Positions 29,253 through 37,959 of a stretch of DNA of 64,000 nt are shown in pieces (the first letter of the stretch is position 1; the number at the start of each line of letters is the position of its first letter). The stretch is from assembly GCF_014203395.1 (NCBI RefSeq), contig NZ_JACHIW010000002.1:620001-684000 (forward strand), read 5' to 3'. The notes beneath the pieces are model-generated. The model worked only from the letters and a program-made list of their open reading frames with translations. It was not told where the DNA came from and did no database searches. Made by a program: the position numbers and the translations under genes. This DNA comes from Saccharopolyspora phatthalungensis (GTDB lineage Bacteria; Actinomycetota; Actinomycetes; Mycobacteriales; Pseudonocardiaceae).

Positions 29253-29717
29253 CTATGGTCTCGGCTGGGCCGGACGGTCGAGGCGGGCCTCCTGCGGAAC
29301 GTCGCCGAGCACCGCGATGACCCCGATCAGGCCGCGTCCTTCATCGTTGCCGATAGGCGACGTGTACCAGTAGTAACCCGGGCCATCGAGGTTGAGACTG
29401 GCCGTTCCTCGTGATTGGACCGGCAACCAGATGAATTGCCGGTCGCCATTGCTCGGCAACAGCGCGCAATGGGTGTTCTGGTCATCGTTGATGATCTCGA
29501 GCTCGAGGTCGCCGCCGCGGGGCATGACGAGGATCGAGGGGTCCCAGACCAGCTCATCGAGCGGGATCCGGATCCGGCCGTGCATGCGGCCGTCGGCTCC
29601 TTCCTCGGCGTACCCGAGGCCTCCGTGGGCGACGAGTCGACCCAAAATCGCCTTGTTCTGCTTGTCCAACCCAAGCTCGCTCACCAGTACCGATAGCTCC
29701 ACCGTGCTGGTCGCCAT
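29253..29717 (-). CDS. PQQ-associated cupredoxin-like protein
   Basis: A 154-residue protein starting at the ATG at 29717 behind AGGAGG, 13 bases before the dehydrogenase. It has a cupredoxin-like strand pattern (LELEIINDDQNTHCALLPSN, FIWLPVQSRGTASLNL, GPGYYWYTSPIGNDEGRGLI). At the canonical copper loop the Cys, His and Met are replaced (YTSPIGNDEGRG), so a type 1 copper site is unlikely. It resembles the MSMEG_3727-type PQQ-associated proteins; that name is from memory. It heads the operon and has no signal peptide either. Confidence 0.7.
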   Translation of the reverse strand: MATSTVELSVLVSELGLDKQNKAILGRLVAHGGLGYAEEGADGRMHGRIRIPLDELVWDPSILVMPRGGDLELEIINDDQNTHCALLPSNGDRQFIWLPVQSRGTASLNLDGPGYYWYTSPIGNDEGRGLIGVIAVLGDVPQEARLDRPAQPRP

Positions 29718-30403
29718 CGGATTCACCTCCTAGTCCCGAATCTTCGCCGCATACCGATCGCAATTCCCGCCGAAACGTGGTCGCGTATTCATCTCTCGTC
29801 TCGACCCCGGATGCCGATGGTCGCCGACGACGGCTGGGTCTTCACCGCAGGAACGAGCAATCGTTTCCCGACCGGCCCGCCGGCTGCGCGGCGGCTGCTG
29901 GTGGCTCAATGCGATCGGAGGTATCGAGAACTTCCCGGGAAGGCGGGAAGAAACATCACCGGGCGAGCACGTCACCCTGGCGTCCCCAGTTGATCCTCGC
30001 CGGCCTCTCGCGAGAGTCGACCAAGCGGGGCGACCGGATAAGGCCGCACTGCCGCCAATATCGGCTGCACCCCACGCAACCGATACGCATGTCGACCTTG
30101 CCTGGGCCACCCGACACCTCCTCGGTCGCGTGGATCCCATCGCAGGTGAAGGATAACTCTGCTACCGCGCTTTGGTAAGCCGGACCAACCAGGACCCGCG
30201 CGGCCTCAGCAGTCGGCGAGCCCCGCCAAGGCCACATCGGCCGCATGCGTGGCCGATTCTTCGGTCAATTCATCGGCGAATCGTGGTGCCGACGAGAACT
30301 GCCAATTCGTGGCGGCAGGATCATGCATTCTGCGGCGCACTTCTATAACGGTGCCGACACGCGGCCTAAAGTGGTCCAGTCCTCTCCGCCCGGCCCGTTA
30401 CTC
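29718..30403. other. Intergenic region upstream of the PQQ operon, no convincing gene
   Basis: About 690 bases between the PQQ operon start and the end of the CAP gene. Several open frames occur on both strands. The most protein-like is on the minus strand at 29956-30246 (four Cys, including IGCVGCSRYWRQCG), but its third-position GC is lower than in neighbouring genes and no family fits. The PQQ operon promoter must lie near 29718-29850; I see no clear operator. Confidence 0.4.
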
Positions 30404-30862
30404 CTAGCGTCCGAAGTCCTGCGTCCAGTAGTAGCCGTTGGCGTCGACGGAAACGCCGATGGTCTTGAGGGAGCAGTTCAGGATGTTGGCCTTGTGGCCG
30501 TCGGACTTCATCCACCCGTCCATGACCTCCTGGGCGGTCTGGTATCCCTTGGCGATGTTCTCCGCGCCGGGCGACGGATAGCCGGCGTTGGTGATGCGCT
30601 GCGAGAAGGACACACCCTCGGGCGTGCTGTGTTCGAAGTAGTTGCGGCTGGCCATGTCTGCACTGTGTCCTGCGGCGGCCGAGGTGAGCCGGGAGTCAGC
30701 CTTGACTGCGCCGCAGCCCGCTTTGGTCCGGGCCTTGTTCACCAGCGAGACGACCTGATCCTGCGTCGAAGGCGACGCCACCGCTGCGGGGGCCCAGACG
30801 GCGGCGCCGATCAGCAGAGCGGCGGTAACGATTACGGAGCGTTGCAATTTCAGGGTATTCAT
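30404..30862 (-). CDS. Secreted CAP-domain (SCP/PR1-like) protein
   Basis: A 152-residue exported protein with a classical signal peptide ending AAVASPS near residue 31. The CAP domain follows: VVSLVNKARTKAGCGAVKAD, HSADMASRNYFEHSTPEGVS, GENIAKGYQTAQEVMDGWMK, DGHKANILNC and the C-terminal YYWTQDFGR. Bacterial members are secreted proteins of uncertain activity. The two Cys residues may form a disulfide. It stands alone, divergent from the channel gene. Confidence 0.87.
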   Translation of the reverse strand: MNTLKLQRSVIVTAALLIGAAVWAPAAVASPSTQDQVVSLVNKARTKAGCGAVKADSRLTSAAAGHSADMASRNYFEHSTPEGVSFSQRITNAGYPSPGAENIAKGYQTAQEVMDGWMKSDGHKANILNCSLKTIGVSVDANGYYWTQDFGR

Positions 30863-31056
30863 GCCCGCGCAAGTTACCCCTATCGGATGAGATCAAACCG
30901 TTATACGTGGAATTTGTCACTCTCCGTGGTCACGGTAGGTAGCGACATACCCACTGCGGGCCGTGCGCTGCGTGACAGTCCGGTCATCGTGCGCAACACG
31001 CTTCCCGATACATTGATCGAAATCTTGTCGAGCACGGTCTTGCCTGGAGTCCTGTC

Positions 31057-31857
31057 GTGAGCACGCGCGAACGCGTCCGCACGCTGGTAGATGCGCCGAT
31101 CTTCCAGCACGTAATCATTGCGGTGATCCTGATCAACGCAGCCACGTTGGGGTGCGAAACCGCTCCGGCCCTGGTGGCCACCTACGGCTGGCTGCTGCAC
31201 GCGGTGGACCGCACCGCGCTGGCGATGTTCGCCCTCGAACTCGTCGCCCGCTGCTACGGCTACGGCTGGCGGTTCTTCCGCGACCCGTGGAACTGCTTCG
31301 ACGCCATCGTCGTCGGCATCGCCCTGCCGCCCACCACCGGCGCCTTCGGCGTTCTGCGGGCCTTGCGCATCCTGCGCACCTTGCGCTTGATCTCGGTGAT
31401 TCCGAGCATGCGCCGCGTGGTTAGCGCGCTGCTGGCAGCAGTGCCCGGCATGGCCTCCATCGGCGCCCTGCTCGTGTTGATTCTCTACGTCGGCGCGGTG
31501 ATCGCCACCAAGCTGTTCAGCACGATCGCTCCGGAGTACTTCGGCGACTTCGGCAACTCCCTTTTCACCCTTTTCCAGGTCATGACCGGCGAAGCCTGGT
31601 CCGAAGTGGCCCGCGCCGTGATGGCCGAGGAACCCCTCGCCTGGATCTTCTTCATCGGCTACATCGCCATCACCACGTTCACCGTCCTCAATCTCTTCAT
31701 CGCGGTCGCCGTGTCCGCGATGGAATCCCAAGTGAGCCGCGAACGCGAAAGCGGCGGGGACGACGGCGAAAACGTACGTCAACTGCTCGCCGAAATCCGC
31801 GAGCTCCGCGCCGAGGTACGCAACCTCCGGGTCGGCGAACCCGTGAGGCACGCCTGA
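31057..31857 (+). CDS. Bacterial voltage-gated cation channel (BacNav-like)
   Basis: A 266-residue six-helix channel subunit. The S4 voltage sensor is LRALRILRTLRLISVIPSM (100-118) with Arg every third residue. The pore helix and filter read LFTLFQVMTGEAWSEV, so the filter is TGEAWSE (177-183) rather than the TLESWS of well-studied sodium channels. The C-terminus (about 230-255) is a heptad-like coiled coil that would hold the tetramer together. The GTG start follows GGAG. Ion preference cannot be read with certainty. Confidence 0.85.
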   Translation: MSTRERVRTLVDAPIFQHVIIAVILINAATLGCETAPALVATYGWLLHAVDRTALAMFALELVARCYGYGWRFFRDPWNCFDAIVVGIALPPTTGAFGVLRALRILRTLRLISVIPSMRRVVSALLAAVPGMASIGALLVLILYVGAVIATKLFSTIAPEYFGDFGNSLFTLFQVMTGEAWSEVARAVMAEEPLAWIFFIGYIAITTFTVLNLFIAVAVSAMESQVSRERESGGDDGENVRQLLAEIRELRAEVRNLRVGEPVRHA

Positions 31858-31908
31858 CAGCAGGGGTTTCCCAATTTAAGGCAAAATCGGAAACCGCGAT
31901 TCCTGGAA

Positions 31909-33138
31909 TCACACACCCAGCCGCGAGCGAATGGCCAGCCGCCGAACCTGCCAGGCCGAATAGACACCTCCGCAGGCCAGCAGCCACGGAACGGCGACCA
32001 CGGAACCCGACAGCGCCGACACGATGGCGACCAGCACGACGCCCAACACCGAATCCACAAGCCGCACAACGAAGATCTCGCGCGACATCCGTCGAGCGAC
32101 GACCTCGGTGATGTGGGGCAGCCCCGCCGCCCACACCATCAGGTACACGACCCACCCGAGGACCAGCAGCGGGTCCACCGCCCGGCCGGTCAGCAGCTGG
32201 CCCAGGGGATTCGAGAGCAATGTCAGCGCGACTCCCCCGATGCCGGTGCCGGCGAGCAGAAGCCACGTCGCACGGTTGACAAGCCGCTGTGCGTTGACGG
32301 CGTCGCGCTGCATCCTGGCGGCGAAGTTCGAAAGCAGGAAACCGCCCGCACCATTGATCACGACTTGAAGCGGCGCGACGACGAGCCGGCCGGCTTCGAG
32401 CAGACCCACCGCGGCGGTGGACACCGCCACCGACACCACGGTTCGCGAACCCAGGAGCGCGGCGGGCCGCAATGCCGCCTGCAGGGATCGCCAGGCAGCG
32501 AAGGACATCACCGCCGGAATTCCGGCGATCCCGGCCCGCAGCCGCCGCAGTTCCCCGGTCGGCAATTGCGCGACACCGAGCAGCACCGCCGCGCCCGCTC
32601 CGACCGCCATCGACAGAAACAATGCCTGCAGCGTGAACCCGGCCAGCGCGAACGGGACGAGCGCGAGGACCGTCGCGACCAGGTTTGCGGTGTCGTTGAC
32701 CACCAGCCGCCAGAACTCCAGCCTCGCCATCAGCAGCCGCCGCACCGTCTCCGCGGCGAGCCGCACCACCACCATCATCGCGAAGACCAGTGCGGTGAAC
32801 AGCTCGCCGTCCCGCACGGCCAGAGCAGTTCCGAACGCGGTGGCGAAGCAAAGCACCCAGCACCCCAGCGCACTCGTGACGATGCCCGCACGCGTATCGG
32901 GTTCGTGACGGTCGAGGACCGCCAGGGAATCACCCACCCATCCCGTGTACAACGCGATCGCCGTCACCAGCAGCGCCAGCAGCAGCGCGAAGGAACCGAA
33001 CTCGGCGAGCCCCAGCACGCGTGCGGCCAGGATCTGAAGCACCAGACTCGTGCCCGCGGTGATGCCTTGGGACAGCATCGGGGCGGCGACCTTCGAGGCG
33101 ACGCGCAGGCGCGACGCCCACGCACCGGTCGTGGTCAT
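31909..33138 (-). CDS. Wzx-like polysaccharide flippase
   Basis: A 409-residue integral membrane protein with about twelve hydrophobic helices and the polysaccharide-flippase opening VAAPMLSQGITAGTSLVLQI followed by LAARVLGLAEFGSFA. It probably moves lipid-linked repeat units across the membrane. Its ATG overlaps the stop of the chain-length gene (ATGA). It is part of the exopolysaccharide locus at 31.9-45 kb. Confidence 0.78.
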   Translation of the reverse strand: MTTTGAWASRLRVASKVAAPMLSQGITAGTSLVLQILAARVLGLAEFGSFALLLALLVTAIALYTGWVGDSLAVLDRHEPDTRAGIVTSALGCWVLCFATAFGTALAVRDGELFTALVFAMMVVVRLAAETVRRLLMARLEFWRLVVNDTANLVATVLALVPFALAGFTLQALFLSMAVGAGAAVLLGVAQLPTGELRRLRAGIAGIPAVMSFAAWRSLQAALRPAALLGSRTVVSVAVSTAAVGLLEAGRLVVAPLQVVINGAGGFLLSNFAARMQRDAVNAQRLVNRATWLLLAGTGIGGVALTLLSNPLGQLLTGRAVDPLLVLGWVVYLMVWAAGLPHITEVVARRMSREIFVVRLVDSVLGVVLVAIVSALSGSVVAVPWLLACGGVYSAWQVRRLAIRSRLGV

Positions 33139-34637
33139 CGGGTCGGCTGCGGGGTCGCGGGATCGGCTCCCCGCGGGACCGGCGCCGCCCCGGCGAAGGT
33201 CAGCACATACCCGGTGATGGTCCCGCCGAACAGGTGCAGCTGTTCCCGCAGTCTGCGCAACGAACCGAGATCACCGTCGCGCCGAACGGTCACCACCACG
33301 CCGTCCGACACGCCGATCAATGAGCTCGTCTCCGGCTGGGAAATCAGCGGCGGCAGGTCCACCAGCACCAGGTCGTAACGCGTTCGCATTTCCGCGATCA
33401 CCTGCTGCAGCAGCGCGGAACGCAGCTGCTCGCGGGAGTAGCGCTGTTCATGCCCCGCGGGCACCACGCTGAACCCGATCCCGTCACCCAGGTGTACCGG
33501 ATGTGTCGACTGGGCCAGCGACGCGGCCCCGGTGGCGATCGAAGTCAGCCCGGGCCAGTCGGACAGCCCCAAGATGCGGGACAGGTCGCGGGATCGGATC
33601 GCGGCGTCGACCACCAGCACCTGCAGGCCGTCCCGCGCCGCCGCACCCGCGATCTGAAGTGTGGTCGTCGTAGTCCCCTCGCCGCCGGACGCACCGGTCA
33701 CCAGCACGACGCCGCTGCCCACCGTGGTCCGCAGCCCGGAGGCCACCAGTTGGTAGGAACGCAGCGGCGGAACACCTGGGCTGCGCAGCGCCAGGCTTGC
33801 CTGCGCCGGCAGTGTCTCGATCTCACCGAGCACCGGCTCCTCGACCACGCGGGTGAGCTCGTCGGCATCGCGCACCCGGTGATCACGATCCGCGCGGAAC
33901 CACGCCAACGCGGCGGCGATCATCAGCCCGACGGCAGCGCCGATGGCGAGGTCGCGCAGCAGGTCTCGCCAGGGGCTCGCACCGTCCGGCGACGCGAAAT
34001 CGACGAACGAGACCCCGTCGGCGAACTGAGCGGCCACCACCTTGATCCGGGCGATCTGCTTGTCCAGGTCGCTCAGCGTCGGCCCGGCGGCCGAGCTGAT
34101 CGGGCTCGCGGTGGGTCTTCCCGCCGCCTCGGCCACGATTGCCGTGCGCTGCGCGATCAGCGTTTGCAACGTCTTGTCCGTGGTGGCGGCCACCTCTGCC
34201 CGGGACTGGTCCTGGTAGGCGGCGATGACGGCGTTGGCGATCAGCACGGAGCGTTCGAGTCCTGGGCCGTCGACGTTGAGCTCGATGGACTCACCGCTCG
34301 ACGACGCTTCCGCCGTGATGGCGCCGCGCAGCTCCAGCAATGAATCGACACCGCCCAGCCGGGCGCGCGCGTCGTCGAGGACCCGGTCCGATGTGACGAA
34401 CAACGCCCGCTGCTTGACGTATCTCAGGAAGCTCGACTCGCTGGCCATCTCGATCCCCAGCACGCCGGACTGATCGGGCGCCTTGAGCACGATGCGCGCT
34501 CGCGCGCTGCGGCCGTCGCCGGCCAGCAGCGGGACCAACAGGCTGATCAGCACCACTACCGCGACGATCGCCAGGGAGAGCCAGCGATACCGCCACAACG
34601 CACCGAAGATCGTCGGTGCCGGGTGGGCGTCGTTCAT
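33135..34637 (-). CDS. Chain-length determinant / BY-kinase-like protein with degenerate P-loop
   Basis: A 500-residue protein. Residues 1-250 form a Wzz-type domain with two membrane helices (17-39 and 230-247) and a periplasmic loop. Residues 290-470 form a CpsD/BY-kinase-like ATPase with Walker A' (VLVVDAAIRSR, Asp344) and Walker B (YDLVLVDLPP, Asp427). Walker A, however, reads GASGGEGTTTT (315-325): Thr322 takes the place of the catalytic Lys. There is no C-terminal tyrosine cluster. It probably controls polymer length without kinase activity. It overlaps the flippase gene. Confidence 0.8.
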   Translation of the reverse strand: MNDAHPAPTIFGALWRYRWLSLAIVAVVVLISLLVPLLAGDGRSARARIVLKAPDQSGVLGIEMASESSFLRYVKQRALFVTSDRVLDDARARLGGVDSLLELRGAITAEASSSGESIELNVDGPGLERSVLIANAVIAAYQDQSRAEVAATTDKTLQTLIAQRTAIVAEAAGRPTASPISSAAGPTLSDLDKQIARIKVVAAQFADGVSFVDFASPDGASPWRDLLRDLAIGAAVGLMIAAALAWFRADRDHRVRDADELTRVVEEPVLGEIETLPAQASLALRSPGVPPLRSYQLVASGLRTTVGSGVVLVTGASGGEGTTTTTLQIAGAAARDGLQVLVVDAAIRSRDLSRILGLSDWPGLTSIATGAASLAQSTHPVHLGDGIGFSVVPAGHEQRYSREQLRSALLQQVIAEMRTRYDLVLVDLPPLISQPETSSLIGVSDGVVVTVRRDGDLGSLRRLREQLHLFGGTITGYVLTFAGAAPVPRGADPATPQPTR

Positions 34638-34939
34638 CGACCGTCATTCCGCTCTGTGTGCCAAAAGGGGGATTCCTCTGGGTCTACCGGCGCCCGTCGG
34701 TAACGCGCCGGGCTCCTGCGGCGAATACCGCGTGAGCGCAGCGATTGTGCACCGTTGCGGACGTGCGGCCGGCTGGCGAGTACAACCGGCAAGAACGACC
34801 CGGGAGGAGAAATACCGATACTGCGGTTTTCCAGTATTAAGACGATGGTGATCGCCTGTCAAGTTCCTCCGCCCGGCGCCACCGCCGCCACGCTGTCCCG
34901 GCGATTGCCACACCTGATGTGCAGGAACGAAAGGCTTCG
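34638..34939. promoter_or_regulatory. Divergent promoter region of the exopolysaccharide locus
   Basis: A 302-base gap between the chain-length gene and the CDP-alcohol transferase gene. It contains the perfect inverted repeat ATACTG (34818-34823) and CAGTAT (34832-34837) with an eight-base spacer, in a stretch clearly richer in A and T than the surroundings. This could be an operator or the promoter core for one or both directions. Nothing else was recognised. Confidence 0.4.
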
Positions 34940-35713
34940 ATGACCACCACCGACATGTCGAATTCCGGCTTCGCCGCCGCGTTACGCCGCCTCCCGTCCG
35001 CGCAGAAGTCGGCCAAGGGAGCGCCGGCCTACTCGAGGTTCGTCAACCGCAAAGCGGGTGGCTACCTCGCCGCGGCAGCCTTCCTCCTCAAGGCGACCCC
35101 GAACCAGGTCACGGCCGTCAGCGCGGCGTGCACCTTCGGCGGCATCATCGCCATTTCCACCGCGGCACCGTCCTGGCCGCTGGGCATCGCGGTGAGCTTG
35201 GCGCTGCTAGTGGGGTACGCGCTCGACTCGGCCGACGGCCAGCTCGCCCGGTTGCGGGGAACCAGCAGCATCGCCGGCGAGTGGCTGGACCACGTGATCG
35301 ACAGTGCGAAGATCGCCACGCTGCACCTCGCCGTGCTCATCTGCGCGTTCCGGTTCTTTGACCTCCCCAGCGGTTTTCTGCTCGTCCCGCTCGGCTATGC
35401 CGCCGTGGAGACCGTCATGTTCTTCGCGATGATTCTCAACGACCAGTTGCGCCGCGCGCACCGCGCCGTCTCCGGCGCATTGCCGCCTACCGGGAGACCG
35501 CCGTCGACCCTGCGGTCGGTGCTGGTCCTGCCGACCGACTACGGGGTGCTGTGCCTGGCGTTCCTGCTGCTCGGATCCCCGGTGGCGTTTTCCGTCGGCT
35601 ACGGCGCGCTCTTCCTGTTCAACGCGGCCTTCCTCGTCGCGGCGCTACCAAAGTGGTTCGGCGACATGGCCGGGCTCGACCGAGCCGCGGGCGCCCCGGA
35701 ACGGGGGCGGTGA
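34940..35713 (+). CDS. CDP-alcohol phosphatidyltransferase
   Basis: A 257-residue membrane enzyme with the complete family motif: DSADGQLAR (Asp96, Asp99, Gly100, Ala103, Arg104) then GEWLDHVID (Gly113, Asp117, Asp121). It transfers a phospho-alcohol from CDP-alcohol to an acceptor. ATG at 34940 follows AAAGG. The cytidylyltransferase gene follows at once, so the pair probably makes and uses one CDP-alcohol, perhaps to decorate the polymer or a lipid carrier. Confidence 0.87.
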   Translation: MTTTDMSNSGFAAALRRLPSAQKSAKGAPAYSRFVNRKAGGYLAAAAFLLKATPNQVTAVSAACTFGGIIAISTAAPSWPLGIAVSLALLVGYALDSADGQLARLRGTSSIAGEWLDHVIDSAKIATLHLAVLICAFRFFDLPSGFLLVPLGYAAVETVMFFAMILNDQLRRAHRAVSGALPPTGRPPSTLRSVLVLPTDYGVLCLAFLLLGSPVAFSVGYGALFLFNAAFLVAALPKWFGDMAGLDRAAGAPERGR

Positions 35714-35715
35714 CG

Positions 35716-36168
35716 ATGTCCATCATCGGATATGCACCCGGCGCCTTCGACATGTTCCACATCGGACACCTCAACATTCTGCAACGGGCGAGTCAGGAAT
35801 GCGACCACCTGGTAGCCGGCGTGGTAACCGACGCGGTCCTGCTGAAGGTGAAGGGCCGGAACCCGGTGATCCCCTTCGAGGAACGGCTGGAGATCGTGCG
35901 CAGCATCAGGTGCGTCGACGAGGCCGTCACCGACGAGCACGAGGACAAGTTCCGGATGTGGGCACAGATTCGGTTCGACGTGCTGTTCAAAGGCAGCGAC
36001 TGGCGCGGCACTGCGCGCGCCGAAGCGTTGGAGCGCAAGCTTTCGGCCGTCGGCTCGCGGGTCCACTACTTCACCTACACCACCCACACGTCCAGCACCC
36101 TGCTGCGACAGTGGATCTCGCTGCCCTCCCCCGCCGCGCTCGGCGAGTTGGAGCCCGGGCCGAAATGA
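35716..36168 (+). CDS. Cytidylyltransferase (TagD/GCT-like)
   Basis: A 150-residue nucleotidyltransferase with FDMFHIGHLNIL (HxGH at 15-18), LKVKGRNPVIPFEERLEIVR and the C-terminal TTHTSSTLLR in place of the classical RTxGISTS motif. It would form a CDP-alcohol such as CDP-glycerol from CTP. The ATG at 35716 is preferred; an upstream GTG overlapping the previous stop is possible. Its stop overlaps the next gene (ATGA). Confidence 0.82.
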   Translation: MSIIGYAPGAFDMFHIGHLNILQRASQECDHLVAGVVTDAVLLKVKGRNPVIPFEERLEIVRSIRCVDEAVTDEHEDKFRMWAQIRFDVLFKGSDWRGTARAEALERKLSAVGSRVHYFTYTTHTSSTLLRQWISLPSPAALGELEPGPK

Positions 36169-37919
36169 AACCCACTCGTCATCATCTCCGGCTTCGATCA
36201 AGTCTCGTCGTCTTAACCGTGCTGCTAGCGGCCTGCAATCCGGCCGGGAGTGATTCAAGCGCAGCCCAACCGGTCGCCGAGACACTCACCACGACGGACT
36301 ACCCGATACCGCCCGGCGCGCTTTTCGTCGCCACCAACGGGAACGACTACGCCCCGGGCGACCAAGCCAGACCGCTTCGCAGCCTCGGCGAGGCGGTGCG
36401 CAGGGCGCAGCCCGGCGCCACGATCGTCCTGCGCGAAGGTACTTACCGGGAAACAGTGGGCATCATCGACAAGAAGCTGTCCATCCAGCCTTTTCCGCAC
36501 GAACGCGTCTGGCTCAAGGGCAGTCGGGTCGTCTCGCAGTGGGTCCGCGACGGCAAGGCGTGGCGGCACGACGGCTGGGACGTCCCGCTGTGCCGGACCT
36601 GCTTCATGCCCGAGATCATCGACCCGGCGTATCCGCAGGCCGGGCTGCCCGACATGGCTTTCGTCGACGGCAGACCGCTTCGGCAAGTGGGTGACCGGCG
36701 GTCGGTCACCGTCGGCACGTTCTACGTCGATGTCGGGCGCAAGCAACTGCTGATCGGCGAGGATCCGACTGGGCGGCTCGTCGAGGCGACCGAGTTCGAC
36801 TGGCTGCTGCAGTTCGATGGCGCTGGTGCCGCGGGCAGTTCCCTCCGCGGCATCGGGATCGCCCACTACGGGTCGATTCAGAAGTACGGCCAGCGCGGGG
36901 CGATGGTCGTGGTGAACGCGCCCGCGGTCACGCTGGAGCACAACACGTTCGCCGCGTCCGCATCCACCGGTGCCGCGATCTTCCAGCCCGATGCGAACGT
37001 GACGCACAACCGGTTCCTCGACAACGGCCTGGTCGGCCTGGTTGCCAACCGGGCCGACGGACTCAAGTTGTCCGCGAACACTTTTGCGCGCAACAACAAC
37101 GAGCATTTCTCCTTGACCGGCGAGGCCATCGGAGCGGCGGGCGCGAAGGTGACGCGCACGAAGCGGGCTTGGGTGTCCGACAACACGTTCGCGGACAACA
37201 TCGGCACCGGGTGGTGGTGCGACCTGGGATGCACCGATGCCGTGGTGGTCCGCAACATCGCGCGCGGCAACGTCGTGAACGGCCTGTACTACGAGGTTTC
37301 GGCCAGAGCGCTGATCGCCTCGAACATCGTGGTCGGCAACGGCGGGCGCGGGATCAAGATATCCAGTTCCGACCACGTCAGACTGGTGCACAACACCCTG
37401 ATCGACAACGGGTTGGCGATCGGGCTCTACAACGACAAGAGGTCACCGCATTCCGACCGATACAGCGAGGAACAGGGCCTGTCCTGGGTCACGTCGAACA
37501 CCGAGCTGCTGAACAACTTCCTGATCAGGCAGCACGATGCCGAGCCGTTCATGGAGGCCGAGGATCATAAGCCGTATCCCCAGCCCATCGCGCCGTTCAT
37601 CTCGGCCAGCGACGGCAACGCATACCTGCGGGAAGCCGGATCGGCACCGCTGGGGACCTGGTCTCTCGGCGCCGGCAACATCGTCACGATCTTCACGCTG
37701 CCGCGGCTCAGGGAGCGCACCGGACAGGATCTCCACAGCCTGGCGGGCGCACCGTCGCCCGCCCCGTTCCGCGATCCCGGCAGAGGCGATTACTCGCTGC
37801 GCGAGTCCGCAACGGGTTTCCGGGCCGGCCGGCCCCTGCCCCGGGATGTCGCGCGGATCGTCGGCGTGAATCCGAACGACCACCCAAACATCGGCGTGCT
37901 GAGCGGGCCACGTGTGTGA
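36165..37919 (+). CDS. Parallel beta-helix lipoprotein
   Basis: A 584-residue exported lipoprotein: signal peptide with lipobox LAAC near residue 24. The N-terminal part starts with GALFVATNGNDYAPGDQARP, a DUF1565-like opening seen in parallel beta-helix proteins, then repeated short strands such as ANVTHNRFLDNGLVGLVANR and TDAVVVRNIARGNVVNGLYY. This fold is common in polysaccharide lyases, epimerases and hydrolases acting on the exported polymer. No catalytic residues can be assigned. It is coupled to the cytidylyltransferase gene. Confidence 0.8.
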   Translation: MKPTRHHLRLRSSLVVLTVLLAACNPAGSDSSAAQPVAETLTTTDYPIPPGALFVATNGNDYAPGDQARPLRSLGEAVRRAQPGATIVLREGTYRETVGIIDKKLSIQPFPHERVWLKGSRVVSQWVRDGKAWRHDGWDVPLCRTCFMPEIIDPAYPQAGLPDMAFVDGRPLRQVGDRRSVTVGTFYVDVGRKQLLIGEDPTGRLVEATEFDWLLQFDGAGAAGSSLRGIGIAHYGSIQKYGQRGAMVVVNAPAVTLEHNTFAASASTGAAIFQPDANVTHNRFLDNGLVGLVANRADGLKLSANTFARNNNEHFSLTGEAIGAAGAKVTRTKRAWVSDNTFADNIGTGWWCDLGCTDAVVVRNIARGNVVNGLYYEVSARALIASNIVVGNGGRGIKISSSDHVRLVHNTLIDNGLAIGLYNDKRSPHSDRYSEEQGLSWVTSNTELLNNFLIRQHDAEPFMEAEDHKPYPQPIAPFISASDGNAYLREAGSAPLGTWSLGAGNIVTIFTLPRLRERTGQDLHSLAGAPSPAPFRDPGRGDYSLRESATGFRAGRPLPRDVARIVGVNPNDHPNIGVLSGPRV

Positions 37920-37950
37920 GCGCGGGGACGCTTCAGGCGTCCCCGCGCTC
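37918..37950. terminator. Bidirectional terminator
   Basis: GAGCGCGGGGACGC at 37918-37931 pairs perfectly with GCGTCCCCGCGCTC at 37937-37950 around a five-base loop. It lies between the convergent beta-helix and beta-propeller genes and overlaps the beta-helix stop. Confidence 0.8.
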
Positions 37951-37959
37951 TTGGCGGGA

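Noticed and set aside
27419..29320. Plus-strand open frame opposite the PQQ dehydrogenase (633 codons)
   Set aside because: Antisense to a gene with all catalytic residues intact; the translation shows no motif.
29956..30246. Minus-strand 96-codon frame with four Cys upstream of the PQQ operon
   Set aside because: The Cys spacing matches no WhiB or zinc-finger pattern I know, codon third-position GC is lower than neighbours, and no ribosome binding site is clear.
30901..31851. Minus-strand open frame opposite the voltage-gated channel
   Set aside because: Gly/Glu/His-rich low-complexity shadow; the plus-strand channel has S4, pore and coiled coil.
31865..31895. Weak hairpin GGTTTCC/GGAAACC between the channel and flippase genes
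   Set aside because: Only seven pairs with a 17-base loop; could be a terminator for convergent genes but is too weak to list.
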